This document shows, one piece after another, positions 41,439-51,966 of a stretch of DNA of 64,000 bases. Position 1 is the stretch's first letter. Each line of letters begins with the position of its first letter. The position numbers were made by a program, and so were the translations under genes. This DNA is from Meghimatium bilineatum (taxonomy: Eukaryota > Mollusca > Gastropoda > Stylommatophora > Philomycidae): assembly GCA_034231615.1 (NCBI GenBank), contig CM067317.1, positions 13,991,316 through 14,055,315 on the forward strand, written 5' to 3'. The notes below the pieces were generated by a model. That model saw nothing but the letters and a program-made list of their open reading frames with translations. It did not search any database and had not been told where the DNA came from.

Positions 41439-42765
41439 GGGGTGCAAAGGGAACGCATTGCTCTAGGCGGACCCAGGGTTAGCAGATAACCAAGATCCCA
41501 AATGTACCTCCACGTGGTGCACCCTGGAAACAGAAATACAGCATCTCGTGCTGATTCTGGCCAAATCATTTGGGGATCGTGTCCGAGAATGTGGAGGTAG
41601 CAGATGGAAAGAGATTTGACTGCACAAGAGACAGACAATATCTCCGACACCACCCGCATCACCACATATAGCGACACTGTTGACATACAGTGAAGCTAGT
41701 CAGTCCAGTCCGAACATTGGAGGGGCGGCCAATGTAAAATGCACGTAAAGGTAAATGCATGGCAAGAGACAAATATGTTTCATACAGAGTACAATGAAAC
41801 AATGAAAGGGCAGAACAGCGCTAGAGGGCAGCGCGAACTGCAAATAGAAAGTGAAAAGTCCCTAGGAAAGGGAACTACAAGCTCCGTCAGCTCGAGACGG
41901 GCTTCTGGTTACCAGAGTTCCTAACAGGCAGAGACCCAGACCAATCCATCGGCGTTTGGTAAAGCAAAAGACCCAACTCTAATGTCGAGCCTTCCTAAAC
42001 CGGAAATATGCTTGCAAAGAGAAAGGGTTCTGTACCCGATGGGTGTAGGCAAGAAAGGGACAATGATGGCAGTCCTGGCCCAACTCTACTGTCAAGGTTT
42101 CCTATACCGGAAATAACTTGCAGAGAGAAAGGGTTCTGTACTCGATTCGCTCAGGCACAAAAGGGACAACGATTTAGCCCTGGCCCAACTCTACTGTCAG
42201 GTTTTCCTACACCGGAAATACACTTGAAGAGAGAAAGGGTTCAGTACCTGATGGGCTCAGGCGCTATTGGGACAAGGACGCTCAGCTCGAGAACGCCTTG
42301 CTCTCAAACGCGTGGTGTGAGACTCGAACTTGGACAAGGGGTACACGATGTCGGTGAATGACACCTCGGCTAAGAGGGCGAAAGAGCCAGGGTCCAACTC
42401 CTCTGTTGAGTTCTTCCCCTTAAGGAACCAGGCTCACGGATGAGAAACGGTTCAGTACCCAATGGGCACAGGCACAGCACGTCCAATTACACGAGACAAG
42501 TTCATAGACAGTGGAACACCTCGTTTGAGTCAGATTAAGAGCAAGAAAATAGTCTGGGCGAAGAGTCTCCACTACGCGTGCCTGGAGACAGATATAGAGG
42601 CTGTCACAGGCTAAGGGTAGCCCACCCGAATTGTCAAGGCATGCCGAAATCGGATGTGCTAGGCCTACAAGGCGCATAACGGTGGCACAACGTAATCACG
42701 CTCCCGGCGGAAATCGCACGGATATCCGTGATGGTCACAATGGAGCGAACGAAAAACAAACAAAC
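41439..42765 (+). mobile_element. 1.33-kb non-autonomous retroposon, copy 2
   Basis: Same ends and order as copy 1. Flanked by TCTATCAGAG at 41429-41438 and 42766-42775 (10 bp, up to 13 if bases shared with the tail count). Roughly 35-40 differences from copy 1, including several 1-5-base indels; one indel near 42110 breaks the long frame seen in copy 1, while the 61-codon frame at 41739-41924 is kept. Inserted into the Penelope-like element: the duplicated target reads as S-D-R-V on both sides of the insertion in the host frame. Confidence 0.85.
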
Positions 42766-42775
42766 TCTATCAGAG

Positions 42776-43527
42776 GAGGATGCAGTACCCTGGGTATTAG
42801 TCAAGGTATCAAGTCGAGACAATTTATGGACACAAAGCCATGCCAATGAAAGGACACCCTCAGGGAACGAACTTCTGAAAAAGAAATCAATCCTCTTAGA
42901 GGATTTATCAAGAAAGTCATCATCATTACATAAACGACAAAGAAGCTGGGAGAATGGCAGAGATGTGTGACAAGCAGAGGATGGGAAGAAGTGTAGAGCT
43001 AAAAACCATGTGCATCAGTAGGTTTGTAGTAAACAGATGTGCTGAGGTAAGGGGGATGAAGAGTGACAATAATGTCAAGAAAGTTGACTGAAGTAGTAGA
43101 GATGTTAGATGTAAACTGAATTGATGAAGTGAGACAATTCTGTCTCGGTCATGTCAGTAATACCTATTTCATTATCAATATATCTATGAAATAGAAATTG
43201 ACCTTCATACGTCTCCCAAAATTATGTTCAAGATGTCCCATGAAAAAACATGCATAACTGGGGCCCATCTTAGTGTCCATAGCAACACCACTGATCTGAT
43301 TAAAAAAAGTAATATTCGAATTCAAAAGAGTTGAGCGTAAGCACCAGTTCAGCATGGCGGATAAGAGTGGGAGTGGTTACAGAGGGATGGAGGTTCTTAC
43401 CAAGAAAAAACTGCAAAGCCTTAAGACCATCAGAATGGGATATAGAAGTATATAAAGAACATACATTAAGTAAGAACAGACGATAAGTGCGGTAAGAAGA
43501 CAATTGAACAGAAGAAAATATAGTTAA
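42776..43527 (-). mobile_element. Penelope-like element: reverse transcriptase core
   Basis: The minus strand from 43527 gives DALTIFSSVQLSSYRTYR, NVCSLYTSISHSDGLKALQF, then NQISGVAMDTKMGPSYACFF, followed by RYIDNEIGI-like and YYKPTDAHGF-like segments in shifting frames. The DVxSLYTxIPH and GVAMGTKMGPSYA boxes are Penelope RT hallmarks; here D is N in the first and G is D in the second, so it is inactive. Confidence 0.85.
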
Positions 43528-43531
43528 AGCA

Positions 43532-43880
43532 TCAATCAATCAATCAAGTGCCATGCCAACTGGCGTAGGCGATCATGTTTCTCCACAACTCTGTCTCTTG
43601 TGTTGTCAATAAGCTTGGTTGGTGAGCTTCTACTGTGCCACGATACAAGCCCATCTAGTAACTTTTCTCTGTGTTGTCCCTATCTCTTCTCCATTGATCT
43701 TTCCAGTGGTTATTAAGTGTTCAAGCTGTGTTCTTCTCAGCACATGCCTTAGAAACCTTTGACTGTCTGCCCCTAATGTTTGATATGACTGATCTTTTTA
43801 TGCCAGCATCAATGAGAACCTCTGCATTACTTTTCTTGGCTGTCCATGGTATTTTCATCATTCTTCTCAGTATCTTTTAA
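43532..43880 (-). mobile_element. RTE-like LINE 3' end nested in the Penelope element
   Basis: C-terminal ILRRMMKIPWTAKK and WRNMIAYASWHGT on the minus strand, then the (TTGA)n tail at 43532-43545. About 90% similar by eye to 1077-1420. Confidence 0.8.
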
Positions 43881-43884
43881 TAAT

Positions 43885-44565
43885 GAAGGCAGTTTCTTAA
43901 TTAGAAACTAGCTTCACAGCATGTGGGGTATTCCCATAAGTGCTCCGCTCTCCGTTCCAGCAACCATCTCAGTGTATGTAGACTCAGAGTCCAGGTCAGG
44001 TGTTGATTACGTGATCTTCTGTGCCTTCCAAAAGATTTACTCTTCGTTCCTTCCCCTCTAGATACTCTTTCTATCATTCTCTGTATGTGTACGTTCTCAG
44101 CCTCAATGACATCATCTTCATCTTGAAATGAATTTATTACGGTCTTGATCAAGTCTGCTTTATCTCTTCTCAGCATTGTGCCATCTATCACCGCATTGTC
44201 TACCAATAACTTGGCTCTCTCGTTTCCTCTGACAATGTAATGCTCTGGACAATTGAGTTGTTCAATAAGTCCCACCATTCTTTTCTCAGCATGTACTTTT
44301 CTATCTTGCACAGCATGCTTTTAGAGTCTTGAAGCAATTGAAGATTTCTCAACCAACTTCACACCATTTCTGTAGGCAACAAAACTCCAACCACTTTTAT
44401 TTGTGTTTCTGTTAACTGAGCCATCTGTGTATATAATCATGTCTTGTGGTTTCAGATGTAGCTGGGAGAGTTCATGCACTGTATCCTGGGCCCTGACACC
44501 CGTCCATTTTTGACAGGCTTTATACTTTATCTAGTTGTATTATTACTTTAGTCAGTGATTTCTTC
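43885..44565 (-). mobile_element. LINE R2 RNase H and 3' end
   Basis: The minus strand reads KPQDMIIYTDGSVNRNTNKS and GWSFVAYRN near 44440-44360, then GNERAKLLVDNAVIDGT and EDDVIEAENVHIQRMIERVS, and LLERRAEHLWEYP at the end. TDGS carries the first RNase H aspartate; the GH of the last box is missing. Confidence 0.78.
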
Positions 44566-44599
44566 TCAGTGTCTACTTCCATATTCAATGCACTTTCCT

Positions 44600-45340
44600 A
44601 TTTCTTCATTTTTTCTTCTTCTTTCATTCACTTGAAACATGTCTATATCTGTAATTCTGTCTCCTTAATAAAACTCACTGTCTTTTGTAGTTCATACAGT
44701 GTCCCATAGAGTTTTGATTCCAGTGTTGTTTCCTCTGGCCAATATGTCTGCCTCGGCGTTTCATGCTCAGAACACTCTTGAAGTATATGTTTGGCGCTCT
44801 GTGCTGCCTGTCCACATGTACACATGGCCGTGTTGCCAATCTTGAACTTTGTATACATGTGACTGCAGAGTCGGTTGTGTCCTGTTCTGAGACGTAGAAT
44901 TATAACTTGTTCTGGTCTGTTCATAATATGATAGTCATCTTGTGTTGGTGTTTGTGGCTTTCTTATTGACTTGATCATCTGTTTTTTCTGATGGTAGGTG
45001 ATTGCTATATCTGGTTGGTCTTCAGCAGCACCTTCCTTAGCCAGTTGGTCTGCTTTTTCATTTCCTGGTATTCCACAGTGAGAGGGTATCCACTGCATGG
45101 TTACCCTATACTGGTAAGACAATTCTCTAAGTAGTTTTTTCAAGTCTGTTAGTTTTTCAGACTGGAGAGCTTGAAGCACTGACCTTGCATCTGTCAGGAA
45201 TACCACAGGCTGTAGGTCAGAGTTGGTGTTCAGCAGTTTTTTAGCTGCCACACTAATTGCCTGGATTTCTGCATCATAATTATTGCAGAATTTTCCTGTC
45301 GGTGTTCTGATTGTATCTCTAGGCGTGTGGATATTCTATA
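44600..45340 (-). mobile_element. LINE R1 RNase H C-terminal region
   Basis: An open frame of 202 codons (45251-44643) with FCNNYDAEIQAI just before it. It contains VVFLTDARSVLQAL, MQWIPSHCGIPGNEKADQLA and the cysteine tail MCTCGQAAQSAKHILQEC. The Glu, second Asp and final Asp of RNase H are present; the first TDGS box has decayed in the region near 45330. A GAAAGAAGAAGAA tail follows the stop. Closely related to 51967-52823. Confidence 0.85.
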
Positions 45341-45487
45341 TATACACCTGCACCTATTTCTTCAAATTCACATACTCTGCGCGTGCAGTGTGTCTTCAGC
45401 ATCTGCCATGCTTGATTCGTTTTCCCTTTGACTCATCTAGACGTTTGTTAATTGGGTGGTGGTTGTATTCTGTAATGAAGGCAGTTG

Positions 45488-45635
45488 CTCTACTACTAAG
45501 GGTTGGAAAATAATATCAAGGAAATCGGATATATGTTCAGTGGGACAAGAGCAAGCAGAGACAATGGGTCTACCAGGATTAAATTCTTCATGAATTTTGG
45601 GCAGCATATATAAAACTGGTTTCCCTAAGCAAATT
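45488..45635 (-). mobile_element. Penelope-like element: N-terminal RT motif
   Basis: The minus strand reads GKPVLYMLPKIHEEFNPGRP, then IVSACSCPTEHISDFLDIIF. LPKIHK...GRPIVSACxCPTE is the first conserved block of Penelope RT. It continues logically into 43527 after the LINE cluster is removed. Confidence 0.75.
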
Positions 45636-45889
45636 ATAAACTTATAAACCTAATTAATGTGTTAACCGTGTACAGTATCGATGAAAATGAAAGTATTGAA
45701 AGCTGTACAGTACTGTAGAGTGTAGTTTAGGCAGACCAGAATTTCTAATTAATCTAATCCTTTAAATTGAAAACTTTAATAACCTTTAAGTCCGTCCAAA
45801 TTCATAAACAAATCATCAATAAAATATTGTAGGTCCTATAATTTGCCACACACCATCATAAGTAAAAAAATTTCTGCGAACTAGAGATC

Positions 45890-46010
45890 CAACTTACATC
45901 TATTATAACACGTAGGCCTACGGAATAACGACAGTCGACACCATCTTTCAAAATTTTTGAGGAAATTTTCTAATCACACGACAAACAAAACCTACTTCCA
46001 ACATGTCGTA
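45890..46010 (-). promoter_or_regulatory. Candidate first exon / promoter region, minus strand
   Basis: The minus strand has GATGGTGTCGACTGTCG, CCGTAGGCCTACGTG and AGAT/GTAAGTTGG, a strong splice donor at about 45897, in an unusually CpG-containing patch. It could be the first noncoding exon of Rab7 or of another gene. No transcript evidence. Confidence 0.22.
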
Positions 46011-46209
46011 TCGCAGTAATCTGTAGTGTATTATTAAAAATCGTAATAACAAATTCCCGACATTAGACAGTAACTGATGATCATTTCATCTTTACAACGC
46101 ATTACCTAAATGTTGCTGTTTGAATCTATCAGGAAAAATATATTATTGTCAATCATGAAGTTTGTGACATCCACAGCAGAGAAAATAAACACCCTCCACA
46201 ACAGGGTTT

Positions 46210-46565
46210 CCAATTTTATTTTAGAAAAGTCCAAACCACAACAGAAAGAGTCCAAAAAATGCCCAACTGATATACCTGTACACTAATCAGATGAAAAATT
46301 CGACATCCATCTCACTACTGTCCTCCTCACTTGACAAATTGGAACCTTCAGCATAAACCATGTCAGCAGTAAAGATTTTGAGCATTTTTGCCGTTGAATG
46401 GAAGTCCTTGCCACATTTATTTGAAAATAATAGTTCTGCCCTTACAATAGAAACAATTCAGTCACATCTTGTTCCTTGACTTTGTCTTCACTGACGTCAC
46501 TAGGGAGAACAACTATAAACTCCAGCATTACTAACTGGGGTACTGCAGATGCTCATATGCAGATA
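46210..46565 (-). other. Possible terminal coding exon(s), unknown product
   Basis: On the minus strand one frame reads MLEFIVVLPSDVSEDKVKEQ, DVTELFLL then stop (about 46529-46443). An overlapping frame continues AELLFSNKCGKDFHSTAKML, KIFTADMVYAEGSNLSSEED and SSEMDVEFFI then stop at about 46288. AATAAA lies about 70 bases after that stop. Either two frames of a decayed gene joined by a 1-base shift, or two exons (an ATTGTAAG junction offers a weak acceptor). I do not recognise the family; the acidic C-terminus is its main feature. Confidence 0.3.
46493..46502. promoter_or_regulatory. CRE-like octamer TGACGTCA
   Basis: Perfect palindromic CREB/ATF site by sequence. It sits inside the candidate coding segment, so it may be chance. 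Confidence 0.25.
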
Positions 46566-46569
46566 CTAA

Positions 46570-47200
46570 TATGTGCCACAAATGTCTAAGTTTGAGACAA
46601 GTCTTTTTTCTGGCACTGCTCTTCTTACCCTTTTAAAACAATAATTTGAGAACGAACATTTTTATTTAAGGCTTTCCATTCGTTGTTTTGTAACAATGAA
46701 CGAGAATGGCCGACTTTTCCTCTCCCCTCTGTCAGTTATCGACACAGAATTCAGATTAAGAATTATACAAAACAGCAGGGACCCTATACACTTAATTAAC
46801 ATGTAAGCTCAGAATAAGACTTCAACTCTTCCAATTACACTCTGATAACTTAAATTCATTTTTGACCCATGGCTAACAATATTAGATGAAAGCATTTTGC
46901 CACATAAAACAATAACATTTCCGTTTTATTGTAAGACACCCGTTGTTTTATCTCAATTAACTGTTAAGGAATGCTCAACATTCAATCTTTCACTTTGCAG
47001 GCTTAACACTAAATATAGCGCCATTTTTATTTAGTCAACAACAAAATGTGTACTGATAAAATTTATGTTTACCTACGTATTATATGACTAACACATTCTA
47101 GACATTACCGTGATGTAATGGTGTTAGGTCATAATATTCATAATACTTTCTACTCAATGTTTAATCAGTAAATGTTATGAAAACTTTACAATCAATGTTT
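46570..47200. other. Unassigned sequence
   Basis: A short frame MADFSSPLCQLSTQNSD at 46709 on the plus strand has a reasonable initiation context but no support. Nothing else seen. Confidence 0.3.
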
Positions 47201-47207
47201 CTTTGCG

Positions 47208-47285
47208 TTTGTTTTCATACTCAACCAGATCTCTTGAAATAGGACAATGATCTCATCAGACTTCAGCAGGATCGAGGCCATTGCT
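47208..47285 (+). repeat. Repeat B 5' fragment
   Basis: TTGCGTTTGTTTTCATACTC, AGGACAATGATCTCATCAG and CTTCAGCAGGATC. Confidence 0.6.
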
Positions 47286-47404
47286 GCTTAACCTTTTTCC
47301 AAGTTGGTGGTTTTATCGACTTTGCAACAGATGCCCACAAAGTCAATACTTAATTTGTAAATATGTTAATATTAAATAAATACTTTCCAACAAAGACACG
47401 TAAG

Positions 47405-48255
47405 TGTTAAATATACCAAAGATTTATATTTGGCTTTCGTGGACCAAGAGAAAAGTTTTGACAGAGTGGATAGAGCACAATTATGGAAAGCATTACAGAT
47501 ATATGGAGTTCCACAACATCTAATATGCCTATGTCAGAGCATATACGCCAATAGTCAATGTGCAGTAAGAATGAGTGCGGCATATCCGATTATTTTCAAA
47601 TCCACTCGGGAGTGAGACAGGGATGTGTACTATCCCCCCTATTTTTTAAAAATATACATAGATCACATCTGCAAAGTAACAAAGACAACGGAAGAAAACA
47701 ATCTGAAGGATAACCTAAACGAATTGCTATTTTCAGACGACCAAGTTCTAGTAGCATCATCAGAAGAGCAACTACAAAGACAAATAGACAGGTTACATCA
47801 AACATGCCAAACCTTTAACATGAAGATAAACACAACGCTGTGCTATTTCAAACATAGACAACGACAGCACAAGACAAACTTAAACTAGTGACAGCTGAAA
47901 TGGCATGCTTACTCAGAATCCTAGGAATATCGCTAAGAAACAGAGTGAGAAATTAGGACATTAGGCAAAGAACCGGCACCGTCCCAATCTTGGAGTATAT
48001 TAAGAGCCAACAGATCAAATGGTTTGCACACATCAGCAGACTACCACCAGACAGCATACCACAGCAAGCTATGCTACACAGATACAGTAAGGGCAGATCT
48101 AGAGGCCGACCTCGAAAACGATGGGCCACCGAAATAACAGAGGCGACAGATTCCACAATATACTCAGCACACACGTGGGCCATCTCCAGATAACTCTTCT
48201 ACCCCTGACGCTGAACGGCAATAAAGGGTTTTAGTGAATAGATAGATAGATAGAT
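47405..48255 (+). mobile_element. LINE R7 reverse transcriptase fragment with (GATA)n tail
   Basis: Plus-strand frames: LAFVDQEKSFDRVDRAQLWK and ALQIYGVPQHLI (RT fingers), ELLFSDDQVLVASSEEQLQR where FSDD replaces the catalytic F/YADD, FNMKINT, then MACLLRILGISLRNRVRN, LEYIKSQQIKWFAHISRLPP and SRGRPRKRWATEITEA. Frameshifts at about 47610 and 47870 and stops show it is dead. The 3' end is ATAGATAGATAGATA at 48237-48256. Confidence 0.85.
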
Positions 48256-48494
48256 ATAATAAAGACACCGGAATATCATAATTTCATTTTAGCGTATAGA
48301 AATAGAGATTGCAAAGTTACTTTTGCATTACAAATAACAAATTTTGAAAAAAATGCCAAAAGAAAGGCCAAAAGGACAAATCATTATTCATGAAGCCAAA
48401 CATGTTTTAAAAAGATCAAACTTGTCGAATTTTGCAATAAAAAGGCCAATATGGTAACACTGCACCACAATATGGCTGTAAATCCCGTGACCTG

Positions 48495-48502
48495 TGACGT
48501 CA
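48495..48502. promoter_or_regulatory. CRE octamer upstream of a candidate first exon
   Basis: Perfect TGACGTCA, 135 bases upstream of the ATG at 48630 and in a less AT-rich patch (GTGACCTGTGACGTCACTTACG region). It would suit a promoter. Confidence 0.35.
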
Positions 48503-48629
48503 CTTACGTTGAGGTCAGCTGTTTTTAAACAATTTGCGGTGTAGACATAATATTGGTTCTCTCGTCCCATTCGTTCCAGGAAAGTTGACTTAATTTATTA
48601 TTAACATTTTCTCCTATTTGGATTGCAAA

Positions 48630-48656
48630 ATGACACGAGATGGAGATGCAGAGAAA
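48630..48656 (+). CDS. Candidate first coding exon MTRDGDAEK, unknown gene
   Basis: The ATG in GCAAAATGACACGAG opens nine codons followed by a possible donor AAA/GTAATT, with a CRE element and no upstream ATG in the preceding 60 bases. No downstream exon is identified in the window. Without splicing the frame runs only nine more codons. Inference only. Confidence 0.25.
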
Positions 48657-48694
48657 GTAATTTCTATTAATTATTATATAATTTAGATATTACA

Positions 48695-48870
48695 TATGTT
48701 GATTATCCACTTTGTACACCAGACATGTCCATAGTGGCTCACATCTCCGCTTCAATAAATCTCTCAGGGTTAGCTATAACGGCTGATGGTTCCGGTTTTA
48801 TGTTGGTTCACAGCTCTTTTTGAAATATTTGTTAAGTATTCTCTACGGGCCACACCTCACTCCCAATGAG
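48695..48870 (-). mobile_element. LINE R3 C-terminal fragment
   Basis: CCAGACATGTCCATAGTGGC, CGCTTCAATAAATCTCTC and GGTTCACAGCTCTTTTTGAA are collinear with 4568-4710. Confidence 0.75.
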
Positions 48871-48904
48871 AATAGGCACCCCCCCCTATTATATAATTTA
48901 CTTA

Positions 48905-49045
48905 CGATCTAGTTTGGCCTCCAGTAAAGTTGCAGAGTCTCGGACCGGACCAGGCGACTCAGATGCCGATTACATTTCGCCGCAAGGAGTTAAGAATTCG
49001 TGCCATTCGGAAAGGAATGTCATCATATTTAACATAAAAATGGCC
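48905..49045. other. GC-rich segment with minus-strand splice donor
   Basis: The minus strand gives CCAAACTAGATC/GTAAGTAAAT at 48905, a strong donor, after a patch rich in CpG. All three minus frames have stops, so it would be a noncoding first exon. The plus strand is open for about 40 codons (KVAESRTGPGDSDADYISPQ) from a possible acceptor CGATCTAG. Strand and function undecided. Confidence 0.25.
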
Positions 49046-49049
49046 TAGA

Positions 49050-49620
49050 AAAACACTACAACTAAAAACATGCTAAGCTGATCTCCACATTCTGAATAGG
49101 ATATGTTATCAACTTGGCCACCTTTGCATTCAACTACCAAACAAACGTCTTGAAATATATAAATCAATAAGCAAACATACAACACTGATTGTTTTCAACT
49201 CCAATATACACATATGCCCTTCAAAAAAGTTAAGGACCACTGTTAGGAAGGGTGCTAAGTAAACAAAAATTAACGGCATAGCAGAATTTCAAAATATAAC
49301 AGTACAATTTTATCAGTTACAGTCAACACTATAGTTCAAGCCAATAGCAATAGCATAATAGGCATATATTGCCACTACACGCATCATACTACAGTTCTTC
49401 ATTCAACGTTGACCATTCAGCTCAACTGGGATGATGATATCTGCGGTGTGCTTGGGTGACTAATGGGTTATATGCCTGCTTTGAATTGTTTACCACACAA
49501 TCTGGGCATGTGTGGGGGGACAACTGTGTAACATTGAACAGCTTTTGTCTTTCTTCTAGTGCGCTTTTTGTTGCGCGGCTTGATGTCTGATGTTCTCAAC
49601 AGCTGCTGCACCCACCAGTT
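49050..49620. other. Unassigned sequence
   Basis: Nothing recognised. Confidence 0.35.
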
Positions 49621-49623
49621 TTT

Positions 49624-49795
49624 TAAAAAGCGTTCCACTTAGACAAGAAGGACTATCACTAAAACTGGGGGGGGGGGGGGGGTTATGATCTGTAAACACG
49701 AATTAGTAATTTGTATGTTTTCTTATTTACAAATCATAACCCCCCCCCCCAGTTTAGTGATAATTTCTCTTGTCTAAGTGAAACGCTATAAAAAG
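49624..49795. repeat. Foldback element with G16/C11 blocks in the arms
   Basis: Left arm 49624-49696 and right arm 49726-49795 are inverted (GCGTTCCACTTAGACAAG against CTTGTCTAAGTGAAACGC; GGTTATGATCTGTAAA against TTTACAAATCATAACC). The arms contain a run of 16 G on the left and 11 C on the right at matching positions, so the homopolymer would pair in the hairpin. Likely a palindromic MITE; no clear target duplication. Confidence 0.85.
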
Positions 49796-49964
49796 TCTTG
49801 TGTTTTACATTAGTACAATTAAAATACTGTGGGTATCAAGTTTGTCTCAACAACATGCAAGAATTACACAGAGCAGCATCGTATCGTTCAAACTGGAAAT
49901 CATTTGTTTCTGCACCATATGCTGTATTTGACACTGAATAAGTAGCTTAAGCTGTTTAGGCGGC

Positions 49965-50040
49965 CATATGTACCCACAGTTCCCTTTCTCTTGTGTTGTC
50001 AATAAGTTTAGTCAACAACTTTCTTTCAAGCAATGGAGCC
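49965..50040 (-). mobile_element. RTE-like LINE 3' scrap
   Basis: TCTCTTGTGTTGTCAATAAG and nearby bases match 1138-1160 and 43590-43612. Confidence 0.45.
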
Positions 50041-50379
50041 AGGGTTGGACTAGACTTTCAGGGCAAGCCCGTAAGATAAGGGTGGTGGGGGATGTGTCAT
50101 AACATTTTGTACGATGAAGCAAGTAGAAAAGAAGTAGGCTTACCCCCACTCCATTTTTCTCAAATCGGTATTCCAATTAACTAGCTCATACAAATATTTA
50201 TTTAAAAAATCCAACCAACTGATTAGCTTTTTAAAGAACACGCACACACACCAATTTACTTACACTTGCTTACTTTACTTACAGAAATCATTTCAACGAC
50301 ACAGACATACTTAATTACACTCATTTACTTTACTTACTTACCGAAGTTGTACCCGTGACACTAAACATAAAATAATGAC

Positions 50380-50530
50380 ATATTCTATTCAGGATGCAAC
50401 CATCAACCCAGTATTTTTGGGTTGCATTGATTTTCTAGTAATATAAATACATTTGCCATTGCTTTCTGAACGGTCCGGATACACAATTTCCGGGTATTAA
50501 AACCCGGCATCTTGATTCAGCGGAAGAGTG
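50380..50530 (-). mobile_element. SINE remnant
   Basis: TATTCAGGATGCAACCATCA, ACCCAGTATTTTTGGG, CTTTCTGAACGGTCCGGA and a decayed B box (GGTTTTAATACCCGG on minus) match 26845-27012. Confidence 0.55.
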
Positions 50531-50534
50531 ACGT

Positions 50535-51425
50535 CACATATTACTTAAATTCTAGATTCGCGCAGATTTCTTTTAAAGTGTGTAATGTAGACCCTTCTCC
50601 TAAGAAAGCACCCACTATTTATTTCGCTATTTTAGCTGCTGTGATCTATGCGCACAAGTACAATATTGCATACAATTTTTCGCATTATGACCTACACTTG
50701 TCAAACAAACGCCCGGCTTGGTGACAGTATATTCCAACATCTGTATGATACTAACCATGTCACTAACCACCCCCCTTCCCACGCGTGGTTACATTCTTAA
50801 ATGAATCAAACCATATCAACTCGATCCCATAAGATCATGTTCTACTAATGATAGGGGTCAGTAGGCCATTAAAAGTACCAATGACGTCATTTGGACGTAG
50901 CAAGAAACTTTCCTTTATACACATATACTTTTTCCTCATTCTTTAATTTAAATATTAGACTATTCCATTACTATTTTCTAATAATCATTTTCGGCATACA
51001 TGGTGACATTTTGAATATGACACTGGGTGAAGCATGACCATTTCTTTCAGATCCAAAAGGCGTATAGCCTAACAATGAGGACAACGTTCTGCAAAATGTA
51101 GATTGCACAGAGGACAATTTTCTAATTTGGATTCCTAACTTTTGTTTGTTGCCATTTTATCATACTTTATTGCTTTGTTTTTTAGTGTTACGTATTTTTT
51201 GTTTGAAAAATATCCTTTGGTTTGTCCAAAAATTAGATACTTGTGATTATCGAGTCTAATACTTTCATATTTTGAACTTCGATGTAGAGCAACGGTGGAT
51301 GGATTTGCAGACTGAACAGTTTTTTTCTTATTGTATGGGGTCAACAACTTTAAACAAGTAATTTGGAACCTAAACAGTATTTTATAAGCCTTGGGGCCAG
51401 CGCATAAAATACTTTGATTTTAATT
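50535..51425. other. Unassigned sequence
   Basis: No element or gene recognised. Confidence 0.35.
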
Positions 51426-51427
51426 TT

Positions 51428-51600
51428 CTGCGTTCATTCTCACCCCCCCCCCCCCGTGGGTCTCTCTCGTAGTAAGGCAATGGTTCTGCTAGATTTCCAG
51501 CAGGATGTACTCCAGATAATAAAAATGCGCTGTCGCTGTTTTATTTGCACTAACGGCCCAATACATCCGTTTTTGGCGGAGATACCTGTCACATCGACAG
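51428..51600 (+). repeat. Repeat B copy
   Basis: GCGTTCATTCTCACCC with a C11 run, GGGTCTCTCTCGTAGTAAGG, CTAGATTTCCAGCAGGATG, TGTTTTATTTGCACTAACGG and CCAATACATCCGTTTTTGGC. Confidence 0.85.
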
Positions 51601-51696
51601 GCCAGAAAGACTGGCTTTGCGGGATGTATTTTCTCCAACACCGGTGAAGTTTTACTGCAGTTTCACATAATATATGATCAATATCGTCCATGTGTT

Positions 51697-51872
51697 ACCT
51701 ATTTCCGAAATGGGAGCAAAGAATAGCAACACTGCCTAATTTCAAGCTGAAATCGGATTTGTCAGATCGAAAGACGCATATATTGCAGTTACACTGTAAA
51801 CCATGACACAGCACATTCCATTCTATGGATTACGCCCGACTAGCAAGTAGGAGTTTGAGAACGAACACATAA
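51697..51872 (+). repeat. Repeat A copy, internally deleted
   Basis: GTTACCTATTTCCGAAATGG, GAGCAAAGAATAGCAACACTG, then directly AAGCTGAAATCGGATTTGTC and the terminus GAGTTTGAGAACGAACAC. Confidence 0.8.
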
Positions 51873-51966
51873 AGAATATCATAAATGTACACAATTACAT
51901 GGGGACATAACACATATTAACTTAGTATATTTCGAAGTAATAAGGTATGTCCCTAAACTACTATAC

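Noticed and set aside
41739..41924. Conserved 61-codon frame in both retroposon copies as a real gene
   Set aside because: With only two young copies at about 97% identity, a short frame is expected to survive by chance; kept only as a remark.
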